Positions 18,558 to 27,418 of a stretch of DNA of 64,000 nt are shown one piece after another (the first letter of the stretch is position 1; the number at the start of each line of letters is the position of its first letter). The notes beneath the pieces are model-generated. The model saw nothing but the letters and a program-made list of their open reading frames with translations, ran no database searches and had not been told where the DNA came from. The translations under genes and the position numbers were made by a program. Source of the stretch: Rhizobium sp. WYCCWR10014 (lineage in GTDB: Bacteria; Pseudomonadota; Alphaproteobacteria; Rhizobiales; Rhizobiaceae). The stretch spans positions 62,001-126,000 of the forward strand of contig NZ_LXFU01000046.1 in assembly GCF_001657485.1 (NCBI RefSeq), written 5' to 3'.

Positions 18558-19315
18558 ACATCGAGGCCGTCAAATCGATCTACTTCTTCGAAATGGCGCG
18601 CACGCGCCGCACGCTGCTGCAGAGCGTCATCTCGCCCGTGATCTCGACCTCGCTCTATTTCATCGTCTTCGGCGCCGCTGTGGGATCACGCATTCAGGAG
18701 GTGGAGGGCGTGTCCTACGGCGCCTTCATCACGCCCGGCCTGATCATGCTGACGCTGCTTGGCCAGTGCATCAGCAATGGCTCCTTCGGCATCTATTTCC
18801 CGAAATTCACCGGCACGATCTACGAGGTGCTTTCGGCGCCGGTGGCGATGACGGAGATCCTGCTCGGTTATGTCGGAGCGGCGGCGACCAAGGGGATGCT
18901 CATTGGCTTCATCATCCTCCTGACCGCCAATCTCTTCGTCGACGTCAGGATCGAGCACCCCTTCATGATGATCCTGTTCTTCCTGCTGACGGCGATCACC
19001 TTCAGCCTCTTCGGCTTCATGATCGGCATCTGGGCCGGCAATTTCGAACAGCTGAACCTCATTCCCATGCTGGTCGTGCCGCCGCTGACCTTCCTCGGCG
19101 GAAGCTTCTATTCGGTCAGTATGCTGCCTCCCTTCTGGCAGGCGGTTAGTCACCTCAACCCGGTGCTCTATCTCGTCAGCGGATTCCGCTGGAGTTTTTA
19201 CGGGATCGCCGACGTTAATCCGGCGATCAGCCTGGCGATGATCACGGTGTTTCTGGTGCTCTGCCTGGGAACGCTCGCCTGGATCTTCAAGACCGGCTAC
19301 CGGCTGCGGAACTGA
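18554..19315 (+). CDS. ABC-2 type exporter, membrane permease
   Basis: The 253-residue protein has six hydrophobic segments and ABC-2 motifs (GVSYGAFITPGLIMLTLLGQ and LGGSFYSVSMLPPFWQAVSHLNPVLYLVSGFRW), matching the YadH/NodJ family. It is translationally coupled to the ATPase by an ATGA overlap and forms the channel with it. Confidence 0.92.
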   Translation: MNIEAVKSIYFFEMARTRRTLLQSVISPVISTSLYFIVFGAAVGSRIQEVEGVSYGAFITPGLIMLTLLGQCISNGSFGIYFPKFTGTIYEVLSAPVAMTEILLGYVGAAATKGMLIGFIILLTANLFVDVRIEHPFMMILFFLLTAITFSLFGFMIGIWAGNFEQLNLIPMLVVPPLTFLGGSFYSVSMLPPFWQAVSHLNPVLYLVSGFRWSFYGIADVNPAISLAMITVFLVLCLGTLAWIFKTGYRLRN

Positions 19316-19428
19316 TCAATCACCCGAACGCGCGCCATCGGAAAACCCGATGACACTATCGGTTTCTTCCGTTTTTCTTCCGCTCCGGCCCGAGGCATCT
19401 GCTGCGTCAACCAAGAAGGAGACGGCAG

Positions 19429-20166
19429 ATGACGGATATCAGGATCGAAGGCGCGAAGATCATTATTTTTGGAGGCAGTTCCGGAATGGGGCTGGCGCTG
19501 GCGAGGCGCTTGCTCGGCGAAGGGGCGGCGGTGACGATCGCAGGACGCAGCGAAGATAAGCTTGCGGCGGCTCGCCGCGATCTCGGCGAGCATCCTGGAT
19601 TGGCGACGGTTGCCGTCGATATATCGCGCGAGGAAGAGGTCGCGGCGCTGTTCCGCAATAGCGGGCCGGTCGATCACATCGTCAGCACGGCGGCCGATAT
19701 CGAAGGCGCCTATCAGCTGCTGCCTAAGATCGAACTTACGGCGGCGCAAAGGGTGGTCGAAAGCAAGTTCTACGGGCCGCTGCTGCTGGCAAAATATGGT
19801 GCCGCCCGTTTGCCACCGTCAGGATCGATCACCTATACGTCAGGTGTCGCGGCCTACCGGCCGGCGGCGCGTGGATCGGTGGTCGCAGCCGTCAATGCGG
19901 CGCTCGAAGGCATGGTCAGGGCGCTTGCTGTTGAACTGGCGCCGATCCGGATCAACGCGGTGTCGCCCGGATGGGTGGACACGCCGATCTGGAGCTTCGT
20001 CGCCGGCGACGCCAAGCAGGCAACGCTTGATGCGATGGCACAGCGCCTGCCGGCCGGACGCGTTGGACGGCCCGATGATATTGCCGATGCGATCCGCTTC
20101 CTGATCGGCAATGGCTTCACGACAGGCACTATCCTGCATGTCGAAGGCGGGCATCGGCTGGTCTGA
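19429..20166 (+). CDS. SDR-fold protein lacking the catalytic Tyr and Lys
   Basis: The 245-residue protein has the short-chain dehydrogenase fold: the dinucleotide motif GGSSGMGLALARR (residues 14-26), the AGRSED segment and the typical VELAPIRINAVSPGWVDTP end. In place of the usual Tyr-x-x-x-Lys it reads SVVAAVNAALEGM, so the two residues that carry out hydride chemistry are Val and Asn. It may bind a cofactor without normal dehydrogenase activity, or use another mechanism. AAGGAGA precedes the ATG. Its end overlaps the end of the convergent LysR gene by about 38 bases. Confidence 0.85.
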   Translation: MTDIRIEGAKIIIFGGSSGMGLALARRLLGEGAAVTIAGRSEDKLAAARRDLGEHPGLATVAVDISREEEVAALFRNSGPVDHIVSTAADIEGAYQLLPKIELTAAQRVVESKFYGPLLLAKYGAARLPPSGSITYTSGVAAYRPAARGSVVAAVNAALEGMVRALAVELAPIRINAVSPGWVDTPIWSFVAGDAKQATLDAMAQRLPAGRVGRPDDIADAIRFLIGNGFTTGTILHVEGGHRLV

Positions 20167-21051
20167 ACGGCGAGAGTTCTTCGCTTGCCGATTGCAGCAG
20201 GAGGGTAAGCGCCGGCGGCTGCACGCGCCTGCGCCGCCACATCATCACCAGTGAAGCGGCAGGTGGATTGCCCGGCCACGGCAGTTCGACGACGTCGCCC
20301 AGGATTGCGGCCTGGCCGAGCGCAAGGCGTGGCACAAGGCCATAACCGGTGCCGGATGCAACGAGTCGGATGACGTCGCGATGCTGTCGGCTTCCGTGAC
20401 GATTGATGGTGCTGCAATGCGCGCTTCGGAAAAGGCCGTGTCGAATAGGTGCCGGTAGACGCAGCCGGTTTCGGTGGTGACGAAGGGCGCGGTGCTCAGT
20501 GCTGCGAGGCTTGCGGGTGGTCGGGCTTGAGAATCGCTGCCGGCAATCAGCACCAGTGGTTCGCAGCAGATTCGGCGCGTCAGCAAGCGTTCATCTTGCT
20601 GTCCGCGATCGAAGGTGAAGGCGATATCGATCGAGCCCTGTTGCAGTTGCGCAAGCAATTCGCCGCTGCCGCCGACCTTGAGCTTGAGGCCGACGTCTGG
20701 GTTCTTCTTGCGAAAGAGTGATAGCCACGGCGCCAGCCTTTCGGCGGCGATGGTTTCGAGCGTACCCAAGGTGATGGACTGTTCGGCGCTGCCGGCTGCA
20801 GCACTGACGGCGGCCTTCGCCTCGTCGTTCAGCGCCAGTATCTCTTCGGCATAGGCCTTGAGAACCGCGCCTGCCGATGTCGGGACCACGCCCTGCCGGG
20901 AACGGTGGAAGAGCTCTGCGCCCAGTTCCTCTTCCAGCGCCTGTATCTGGTCGCTGAGGCTCGACTGAGCGAGATTGACCTCGGCAGCGGCGCGCGTGAG
21001 ATTTTCGTGCCGGATCACCGCAAGGAATGTCTTCAATTGTCGTGGGTTCAT
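20129..21051 (-). pseudogene. LysR-family regulator interrupted by a one-base frameshift
   Basis: The first 220 or so residues are a normal LysR protein (MNPRQLKTFLAVIRHENLTR, helix-turn-helix AQSSLSDQIQALEEELGAELF, effector domain to TEADS). The frame then shifts. The expected continuation, RDVIRLVASGTGYGLVPRLALGQ and onward to a stop at 20129, is present in the next frame. The break is at about 20381-20385, where the plus strand reads ATGCT; one extra G would restore a continuous protein. The start follows the LysR N-terminal consensus. It is either a recent pseudogene or a sequencing error; the intact sequence on both sides suggests a young event. Confidence 0.8.
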
Positions 21052-21181
21052 GTCGGGCTCCGGTACGGCGCGCAGCGGCGCCTTGACCCAGGATATCAAC
21101 AAAGCAGAACGCGCTGCAACGCAGGAGCATGGGGCGGCGAACTGCTCATCTTGTGCTGTTGCATATTGGACCGGTTTCCCG

Positions 21182-21619
21182 TCAGGCGCTGCTGACGAGA
21201 AGGGCGCCCGAGATGATGAGGAGGGTGCCGGCGACGAGCTTCATTGTGTCGAGCTCGGAGGCTTCGCCGAGAAAGACGGCGCCGATTGCCAGCGTCACCA
21301 GCACGTTGCAGCTCCAGATTGGGGCGAGTTTCGAGACCGGGACACCATAAGTGAAAAGCGCAAAGCTGATGAGGCCGGTGCCGACGGCAAAGCAGCCACC
21401 GGCGGCGGCAGCAAAACCGAGACCTTCGGCGGTCCATGGGGCAGGGCGCCAGATCAGCGCTGCGATCACGCCGGCAAGCGCGCAGGCAGCGCCGAAGGCG
21501 ATCAGATAGACGGCGGAGCCGGTGGAGGATGTGGCGCTCTGCTTCTGGAAGATGGCGGTGATGCCCCAGAACAGGGCGGGCAGAATGCCGCCGATGACGA
21601 TCGGCCAGAGTGAATTCAT
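21182..21619 (-). CDS. Half-size EamA/DMT-superfamily membrane protein
   Basis: The 145-residue protein has about five hydrophobic segments (SLWPIVIGGILPALFWGITA; YLIAFGAACALAGVIAALIW; the others around GFAAAAGGCFAVGTGLI and LVAGTLLIISGALL) and looks like a single EmrE/EamA repeat rather than the usual duplicated transporter. Such half-size proteins act as dimers. GGAGTTT precedes the ATG; the longer frame adds ten hydrophilic residues. The substrate is unknown. Confidence 0.78.
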   Translation of the reverse strand: MNSLWPIVIGGILPALFWGITAIFQKQSATSSTGSAVYLIAFGAACALAGVIAALIWRPAPWTAEGLGFAAAAGGCFAVGTGLISFALFTYGVPVSKLAPIWSCNVLVTLAIGAVFLGEASELDTMKLVAGTLLIISGALLVSSA

Positions 21620-21786
21620 TGCGAAACTCCTGTCGCACCCATGGGTCAAGGCCTCGCCTGAGGCGAAGGCCGGTCAAACATGCGGTGCCACCAGACTAGG
21701 AGTTTCTTTTTGCTCTTTGTGGTCTTGTTGTTCTTGCCGCTCAAGCTGGCAGATCCGGTCGCCGCCGTAAAGCGGCGGGGCCGCAA

Positions 21787-22488
21787 TTAGTCGCGCATGC
21801 GGAGTTCGTCGGTCTGCATCTGCAGCGAGCCCAGCGTTTCGAGAAAGCTCATGCCGAGCAGGCTCTGGTCGAGCCGCCCGTCCTCGGAGACGCTGGCTGC
21901 GACATTGTTGCGGACGATCGGGCCGATCGCCACCTGGTGGAGCGTGACCGGTGCTGCGCGGCCGCGGCCGTTGGCGGTCATGACAGTCATGGAATAGGTG
22001 AGGCGGGAGAGGTCGATGCCGATCCGTTCGGCATCTTCGCGTGACAGCGCCACCATGCTGGCGCCGGTATCGACGAGCATTTCGACCGTCTGGCCGTTGA
22101 CCGCGACATCGGCTTCGAAATGGCCGTTCAGCAGTTTGTGCAGAATGATCTCCTGGCCGCCCTCACTTGTGGTGACGACGACGGCGCGGCCGGGAACGAG
22201 GCCGGCGAGCAGCCTGTTGCCGACGCCGAGCGCTTCCTGGCGATAGAGGTAGACGGTTACGAGCGCCAGGATGATGACCAGCCAGATCATCATCTGGCGC
22301 ATCGTTTCGCCAACACTGCGCCGGCTCGCCCAGATGCCGGCAGACAGCATCAGTGCGATCGGCAGCAGATAGACGACGCGGCCGAAGTCATCGCTCTGCA
22401 GGCCAAGGATGCGGCTGCTGTCATTGTTGACGATCAGCACGGCAAGGCCGATGCCGATTGCGACGAGGAAGACGGTCAAACGAATCAT
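21787..22488 (-). CDS. Retropepsin-like aspartic protease family protein (TIGR02281 type)
   Basis: The 233-residue protein has three N-terminal hydrophobic segments (about residues 1-20, 38-54 and 66-83) and then a clan AA aspartic protease domain with the active-site motif LVDTGASMVAL near residue 138 and a QSLLGMSFLETLG segment. It should be anchored in the inner membrane with the protease domain outside the cytoplasm. Proteins of this type are common in rhizobia and not well studied. Its start overlaps the end of the DUF1289 gene by four bases. Confidence 0.85.
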   Translation of the reverse strand: MIRLTVFLVAIGIGLAVLIVNNDSSRILGLQSDDFGRVVYLLPIALMLSAGIWASRRSVGETMRQMMIWLVIILALVTVYLYRQEALGVGNRLLAGLVPGRAVVVTTSEGGQEIILHKLLNGHFEADVAVNGQTVEMLVDTGASMVALSREDAERIGIDLSRLTYSMTVMTANGRGRAAPVTLHQVAIGPIVRNNVAASVSEDGRLDQSLLGMSFLETLGSLQMQTDELRMRD

Positions 22489-22703
22489 AGAGGCCGCTCC
22501 GGCCCGGCGACGAGGCTTGATTTCATATGGTTCGGCACCGTGGCGGAACCTGCAAGCCTTGCCGGCAGCAGCGCCATGATCCGCCTTCGCTCAGTGTCGG
22601 AATAGCTCGTCCAGCTGCCGATTTCCTGAAGAGTCCGGCCGCAGCCGGCGCAAAATCCGGTGGCTGAAACCAGGGAGCAGAGGTGAATGCAGGGTGTTTG
22701 CAT
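22485..22703 (-). CDS. DUF1289 small cysteine-rich protein
   Basis: The 72-residue protein carries the DUF1289 pattern: CIHLC at the start, CAGCGRTLQEIGSWTSYSD and an Arg-rich helix ending in RRRIMALLP. The four cysteines probably bind a metal. It lies 18 bases after cobS and overlaps the protease gene with an ATGA junction, so the three are probably co-transcribed. The function is not known. Confidence 0.85.
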   Translation of the reverse strand: MQTPCIHLCSLVSATGFCAGCGRTLQEIGSWTSYSDTERRRIMALLPARLAGSATVPNHMKSSLVAGPERPL

Positions 22704-22721
22704 GAAGGATATATCGGAGTT

Positions 22722-23504
22722 TCAAAGAGCCGTGGCAAGGGCGCAAAGAGTGGCGATCTCGCAAATTTGCTGCGTCGCGCCCAACGTATCGCCGGTGTGG
22801 CCGGCAAGCTTGCGGCGGATGAAAGCGGTGAAGGCAAACCCTGCGATGCCGGTGGCGAGCAGGCTTGCGACCAGCGGCCGCAGGCCGAATGCCGGCCAGA
22901 TCAGAAGCGCTGCGACGAGGCCGGCTGAGGCGAGCGCAAACTGCATCGCCGCCTCGTCCGGCTGGCCGGTCGAGGCGGCCACGCCATCGGCCTTTGCCGG
23001 CGCCAGCCGCTGCCAGTGCCAGGCGATGGCGCCGCGGCTGAGAGCCGCGACGGCGGGAATGGCGAGGGCTGCAGTGAGCGGCGCGGAATGGCGGGCGATC
23101 ACAGCAAGCGCGGCTGCGCGGATCGCGAAGGAGAGGATCAGTGCTATCGCGCCATAGGTGCCGATCCGGCTGTCTTTCATGATGAGGAGGCTCTGTTCGC
23201 GGCTCTTGCCGCCGCCGATGCCGTCAGCCGTATCGGCCAGACCGTCCTCGTGCAGCGCGCCGGTGACGAGGACCTGGATGGAAAGCGCGATCAGGGCTGC
23301 CACCAGCGGGTCCGCACGCAGCCCCAAAAGGAGGAGGAGGGCGAGTGCGGGAATGAAGCCGATGACGATGCCGGCGAAGGGAAAGGCGCGCACCAGCCGG
23401 CCGAGCCTGCCGTCATAGCCTTTGAACAGCGATTGCGGCATAGGAATGCGGCTGAGGAAGGCGACGGCGCGGGCGGTATCGACCGCATGGTCCTTGATCT
23501 TCAT
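22722..23504 (-). CDS. cobS: Adenosylcobinamide-GDP ribazoletransferase (cobalamin synthase)
   Basis: The 260-residue membrane enzyme joins alpha-ribazole to adenosylcobinamide-GDP in the last part of vitamin B12 assembly. The conserved acidic motif HEDGLADTADGIGGGKSREQ and the repeated hydrophobic segments are typical. The start MKIKDHAVDTARAVAFLSRI fits the family; the open frame upstream is not cobS-like. It diverges from cobT, which makes the ribazole phosphate it uses. In Pseudomonas denitrificans naming this is cobV. Confidence 0.93.
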   Translation of the reverse strand: MKIKDHAVDTARAVAFLSRIPMPQSLFKGYDGRLGRLVRAFPFAGIVIGFIPALALLLLLGLRADPLVAALIALSIQVLVTGALHEDGLADTADGIGGGKSREQSLLIMKDSRIGTYGAIALILSFAIRAAALAVIARHSAPLTAALAIPAVAALSRGAIAWHWQRLAPAKADGVAASTGQPDEAAMQFALASAGLVAALLIWPAFGLRPLVASLLATGIAGFAFTAFIRRKLAGHTGDTLGATQQICEIATLCALATAL

Positions 23505-23673
23505 TCTGCTTCGTTCTGCCAGAGGTTTCGGCTTGTGGTCTCGGCTTATGGTCGCGGCGGCGCTTTTGGAGTTGTTCGCCTCGTCCGCCCGCTTTAAGAG
23601 AGTTGCCATCCGCAAAGAAGCTGATTTGCGGGGAAAAAACAAGAATACCCGGATTTATAGGAAAACCGCACAG
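23505..23673. promoter_or_regulatory. Divergent cobS/cobT promoter region
   Basis: The 169 bases between the two B12 genes must contain both promoters. I see an A-rich stretch (GGGGAAAAAACAAGAATACC) but no cobalamin riboswitch: the B12-box consensus GCCACTG is not present. Confidence 0.4.
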
Positions 23674-24690
23674 ATGAGCGTTTCAGGCCTGCCGTTCGAC
23701 GATTTCCGTACCCTTCTCCGCGATCTGCCGGGGCCGGATGCCCGCGCGCTGGTGGCCGCGCGCGAACGCGACGCGCAGCTGACCAAGCCGCCGGGCGCGC
23801 TCGGACGGCTCGAGGAAATCGCCTTTTGGCTTGCTGCCTGGACCGGCCGCACACCTGCCGTCAACCGGCCGCTGGTGGCGATCTTTGCCGGCAATCACGG
23901 CGTCACCAGGCAAGGCATCACGCCCTTTCCGCCCGCGGTGACGCAACAGATGGTCGAGAACTTTGCAGCCGGCGGTGCGGCGATCAACCAGATCTGTGTC
24001 GCCTATGATCTCGGACTGAAAGTCTTCGATCTGGCGCTCGACTATCCCACCGGCGACATCACCGAGGAGGCAGCGCTTTCCGAGCGCGATTGCGCCGCGA
24101 CCATGGCTTTCGGTATGGAGGCGATCGCCGGCGGCACCGACCTGCTTTGCATCGGCGAGATGGGCATCGGCAATACGACGATTGCGGCGGCGATCAATTA
24201 TGCGCTCTACGGCGGTTCGGCGCGCGACTGGGTTGGACCCGGCACCGGTTCGGAAGGCGAGATGCTGGAGCGTAAGATCGCGGCGGTGGAAAAGGCGGTG
24301 GCCCTGCATGGCGACCATCTCGACGATCCGCTCGAGATCATGCGTCGGCTCGGCGGCCGCGAGATCGCAGCGATGGCCGGCGCCATCCTTGCTGCGCGCA
24401 TGGAACGCATCCCGGTGCTGATTGACGGTTATGTCGCGACCGCCGCGGCAGCGATCCTGAAAGCCGCCAATCCATCCGCGCTCGATCACTGCCTGATCGG
24501 CCATGTTTCCGGCGAGCCTGGACATCTTCGCGCAATCGAGATGCTCGACAAGACGCCGCTTCTGGCGCTCGGCATGCGGCTCGGCGAAGGCACCGGCGCT
24601 GCGCTAGCGGCCGGTATCGTCAAGGCGGCTGCCGCCTGTCATTCCGGCATGGCGACCTTTGCCCAGGCAGGTGTGTCGAATAAGCATTAA
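23674..24690 (+). CDS. cobT: Nicotinate-nucleotide--dimethylbenzimidazole phosphoribosyltransferase
   Basis: The 338-residue enzyme transfers phosphoribose from nicotinate mononucleotide to 5,6-dimethylbenzimidazole to make alpha-ribazole phosphate. The family features KPPGALGRLE, FAGNHGVT, LLCIGEMGIGNTTIAAA and the catalytic glutamate in LGEGTGAALA are all present. The ATG at MSVSGLPFDD was preferred over longer frames because the family starts here. It is divergent from cobS (cobU in the P. denitrificans scheme). Confidence 0.94.
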   Translation: MSVSGLPFDDFRTLLRDLPGPDARALVAARERDAQLTKPPGALGRLEEIAFWLAAWTGRTPAVNRPLVAIFAGNHGVTRQGITPFPPAVTQQMVENFAAGGAAINQICVAYDLGLKVFDLALDYPTGDITEEAALSERDCAATMAFGMEAIAGGTDLLCIGEMGIGNTTIAAAINYALYGGSARDWVGPGTGSEGEMLERKIAAVEKAVALHGDHLDDPLEIMRRLGGREIAAMAGAILAARMERIPVLIDGYVATAAAAILKAANPSALDHCLIGHVSGEPGHLRAIEMLDKTPLLALGMRLGEGTGAALAAGIVKAAAACHSGMATFAQAGVSNKH

Positions 24691-24829
24691 GGCCGCAGTG
24701 GGCGCCGTCGATCCGCACGCGTTCGCTTGCACGGCTCAAGTGGATTCGGTATTTGCGTACTCGCTCATCAAAGAGGAGACGGCAAAGCCTCTCCGGGTCT
24801 GTGATGCAACGGGAAGAGGAGAGGGCATC

Positions 24830-25213
24830 TTGACGAAGCCTGCGGTGACGAAAGAGACCGGACTTCGGCATTTCATCGCCGCCGCCAGCTATTCCTGGGC
24901 GGGCTTTCTGCGGGTGCTGAAAGAGGCGGCCTTCCGCCAGGAACTCGGTTTCTTCGTCGTTTCGATCGCGGCGCTGGCGCTCGTCGGTGCTAGTATCGGC
25001 GAGATCGTCGTCGCGGTGCTTCTGTTTCTCGGGCTCTTTTCGATGGAGGCGATGAATACCGCTGTCGAAGAGGTGATCGACCGGATTTCGCCGGAGATTT
25101 CAATCGTCGGCAAACATGCCAAGGATCTCGGCTCCTTCGCGGTGACCTGCATGATCGCCGCCTGCTGCCTCTATCTCGGCTTCATTTTTAGCAAACACCT
25201 GTTTTTTAGCTGA
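24830..25213 (+). CDS. dgkA: Diacylglycerol kinase
   Basis: The 127-residue inner-membrane enzyme phosphorylates diacylglycerol to phosphatidic acid, recycling lipid left by glucan modification. It has three hydrophobic segments and the signature EAMNTAVEEVIDRIS with the catalytic glutamates. The open frame runs further upstream, but a TTG placed after GGAAGAGGAGAGG gives the family's usual length and the best ribosome site, so that start was chosen. Confidence 0.88.
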   Translation: MTKPAVTKETGLRHFIAAASYSWAGFLRVLKEAAFRQELGFFVVSIAALALVGASIGEIVVAVLLFLGLFSMEAMNTAVEEVIDRISPEISIVGKHAKDLGSFAVTCMIAACCLYLGFIFSKHLFFS

Positions 25214-25214
25214 A

Positions 25215-26756
25215 TCAGGCAAAACTCTTGCGTTTGCGCGCGACGGCCTGAGCCTCCTCGACGGCCGGCAGGCTCTGGAGCACGCGCTTGGCAGGCAGGA
25301 TGGCGATGACCTCGGTGCCCTCGCGCAGCTTCGATTTCAGTAGGAACTGCCCGTCATGTTTGGCAAGGATCGCCTGGACGATCGGCAGGCCGAGGCCGGT
25401 GCCCTGTTCGGCACTCTTGATGGCGATCGAGCCTTGGCCGAAGGCCGACAGGACGACGGGAATCTCTTCTTCCGGAATGCCGGGGCCGTTGTCCTTGATC
25501 GATATGTACTGACCGCCGCCGGCCGTCCAGCCGACCTTGACGTGGATTTCGCCGCCCTGCGGCGTGAACTTGACGGCATTGGAGAGAAGGTTGAGCACCA
25601 CCTGGCGCATCGACTTTTCGTCGGCCCAGATGGCCGGCAGCTGCCGCTCGAACTGGTCCGAAATGGCAATGTTCTTGGCGCGGGCGCGCAGCTGGACCAT
25701 GCCGATGCAATCTTCGGTGATATCGAGAAGCGAGATCGCCTCCTCGCTCAGTTCGTATTTGCCGGCCTCGATGCGCGACAGGTCGAGGATCTCGTTGATG
25801 AGGTCGAGCAGATGCTGGCCGGAGCGGTGGATATCGCCGGCATATTCCTTGTAGGTCGGATTGGCGAGCGGCCCCATGACTTCGGCCGACATCACCTCGG
25901 AAAAGCCGAGGATGGCGTTGAGCGGGGTTCTGAGTTCGTGCGACATGGAGGCAAGGAAGCGCGACTTGGCGAGGTTTGCCTCTTCGGCGCGGCGGCGAGC
26001 CTCGTCCGACATCGATTTCGCCACTTCCAGCTCGGCGATCAGGTCGTCCTTCTCCGATTGGTAGGAAAGGATCCTGAGGTTCGACTTGAAGAGCCGGTCG
26101 CTGATATAATTGAAGAAGACGAGGGTGGTGGTGAAGAGCCCCGTCAGGCTGATTTCGAGGAGGTCGCGCGACAGACCGCTCTTGGCGGCAAGCGCCAGGA
26201 CCGCCGGCGAGAAGGCGGCGAGCACGGCGGGCGTCAGCATGAAGTTCGACATCGCCGTGACGGAGAGCGCGATCAGGAGCGTGGCGCCCTTATAAAGAAT
26301 GAAGTTCGACGGCTCGCAGGTGTCGCAACCCTGCAGCGCGAAGACGGCCCAGCAACAGCCAATCAGGAACTGGCCGGAGAGCAGCAGGCGGCGCCATTTG
26401 CGGGCGCTCTCGGAGGTGATCTCCTGCCGGCGCGCGCGCCTTGCAAGCAGGATATTGCCGGCGTGACAGGTGAGTGTCAGCAGCGCCCAGAAGATCAATT
26501 GCGTATTCTGGGTGAAATAGACGCCAAGCGCGGTGATGATGACCACGAAGAGCGGCATGATCGTCGCGCCCTGCAGCACCGACGCCACATACATGTCGAG
26601 CACGTCACGATCGAAGGAGGAATTGGACGCATGACCGGACTGAAGACGTTCGCGCGTCTGCCGCACGGCCTTGGATACGGCCTTGTTGCGGTGGCTGCGC
26701 GACCTGTCGACGATGATCTTGTCGGTCGATGTGCTTACGCCGGTACTCATGTGCAC
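25215..26756 (-). CDS. Membrane sensor histidine kinase, PdhS/DivJ-like
   Basis: The 513-residue kinase has a Lys/Arg-rich N terminus of about 60 residues, several hydrophobic segments up to about residue 220, a short coiled coil, the H-box SMSHELRTPLNAILGFSEVM with the phospho-His near residue 275, and an HATPase domain with N-box VLNLLSNAVKFTPQGG, G1 DNGPGIPEE and G2 GTGLGLPIV. The SEVMSAEVMGPL and DIHRSGQHLLDLINEILDLS segments match the PdhS/DivJ/PleC kinases that control DivK in alphaproteobacterial cell-cycle control. No response regulator is adjacent, as is usual for them. The GTG and an ATG two codons later are both possible starts. Confidence 0.85.
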   Translation of the reverse strand: MHMSTGVSTSTDKIIVDRSRSHRNKAVSKAVRQTRERLQSGHASNSSFDRDVLDMYVASVLQGATIMPLFVVIITALGVYFTQNTQLIFWALLTLTCHAGNILLARRARRQEITSESARKWRRLLLSGQFLIGCCWAVFALQGCDTCEPSNFILYKGATLLIALSVTAMSNFMLTPAVLAAFSPAVLALAAKSGLSRDLLEISLTGLFTTTLVFFNYISDRLFKSNLRILSYQSEKDDLIAELEVAKSMSDEARRRAEEANLAKSRFLASMSHELRTPLNAILGFSEVMSAEVMGPLANPTYKEYAGDIHRSGQHLLDLINEILDLSRIEAGKYELSEEAISLLDITEDCIGMVQLRARAKNIAISDQFERQLPAIWADEKSMRQVVLNLLSNAVKFTPQGGEIHVKVGWTAGGGQYISIKDNGPGIPEEEIPVVLSAFGQGSIAIKSAEQGTGLGLPIVQAILAKHDGQFLLKSKLREGTEVIAILPAKRVLQSLPAVEEAQAVARKRKSFA

Positions 26757-26856
26757 GTTGAAACTTCATCCCAGGGTGGATAAGAGCTTAACCGGCAATT
26801 CTTAAGAAGATGTTTGCCATCTTTGCCAAGGATTTGTTTTTTAAGGAGGCAAAAGC

Positions 26857-27414
26857 GTGACACGGGGCCTGCGCCTGATTCGCGACGGCGTGATTGCTTT
26901 TGCCCTGCTGGCGCTCGTGGCGCTGATCGCCGCCAAGCTCAACGATGCAGCAAAAATCGAGCATGCGGGCGCCTTCCATGCTGCCGACGGCGACAGCCTG
27001 GTATTGGGAGACGAACGTTTGCGCCTCGAAGGCATCGATGCGCCGGAACTCAACCAGAGCTGCGAGCGGGCGGGGAAAGCCTGGGCCTGCGGGCGCGCGG
27101 CACGCGAGGCGCTGCAGGACATGGTGCTGGCATTGGGAACGCTTTGTCAGGGCAGCCGGCGTGATCGCTACGACAGGCTACTCGTCGTCTGCCGGAGCGG
27201 GGCGGGCGGCGACATCAATGCCGCCATGGTGCGCCGGGGCATGGCGATTTCCTATGGCGATTATGTCAAGGAGGAGGCCGAGGCGAAGGCTCAGAAGGCC
27301 GGTCTCTGGGCCGGGACGTTCGAGCGGCCGCGCGATGTGCGCGATCATGCGCGCCAGAGTTCCAGCTTTGATGGCGCCCTGCGCTTCATCGGGCAGATCG
27401 TCGGATGGGAATAA
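26857..27414 (+). CDS. Membrane-anchored thermonuclease (SNase-like) family protein
   Basis: The 185-residue protein starts with an uncleaved or signal-type hydrophobic helix (VIAFALLALVALIAA) and contains a staphylococcal-nuclease fold with DGDSL, RLRLEGIDAPELNQ and RYDRLLVVC, which hold the Asp, Arg and Glu residues needed for calcium-dependent phosphodiester cleavage. It is probably exported or exposed to the periplasm. The GTG start follows AAGGAGGCAAAAGC. Confidence 0.85.
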   Translation: MTRGLRLIRDGVIAFALLALVALIAAKLNDAAKIEHAGAFHAADGDSLVLGDERLRLEGIDAPELNQSCERAGKAWACGRAAREALQDMVLALGTLCQGSRRDRYDRLLVVCRSGAGGDINAAMVRRGMAISYGDYVKEEAEAKAQKAGLWAGTFERPRDVRDHARQSSSFDGALRFIGQIVGWE

Positions 27415-27418
27415 AGCC

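Noticed and set aside
23505..23673. Cobalamin riboswitch between cobS and cobT
   Set aside because: The B12-box consensus is absent and the gap is too short for a full riboswitch plus two promoters.
25356..26783. 475-codon plus-strand frame opposite the histidine kinase
   Set aside because: Antisense of a kinase with complete H, N, G1 and G2 boxes; no motifs of its own.
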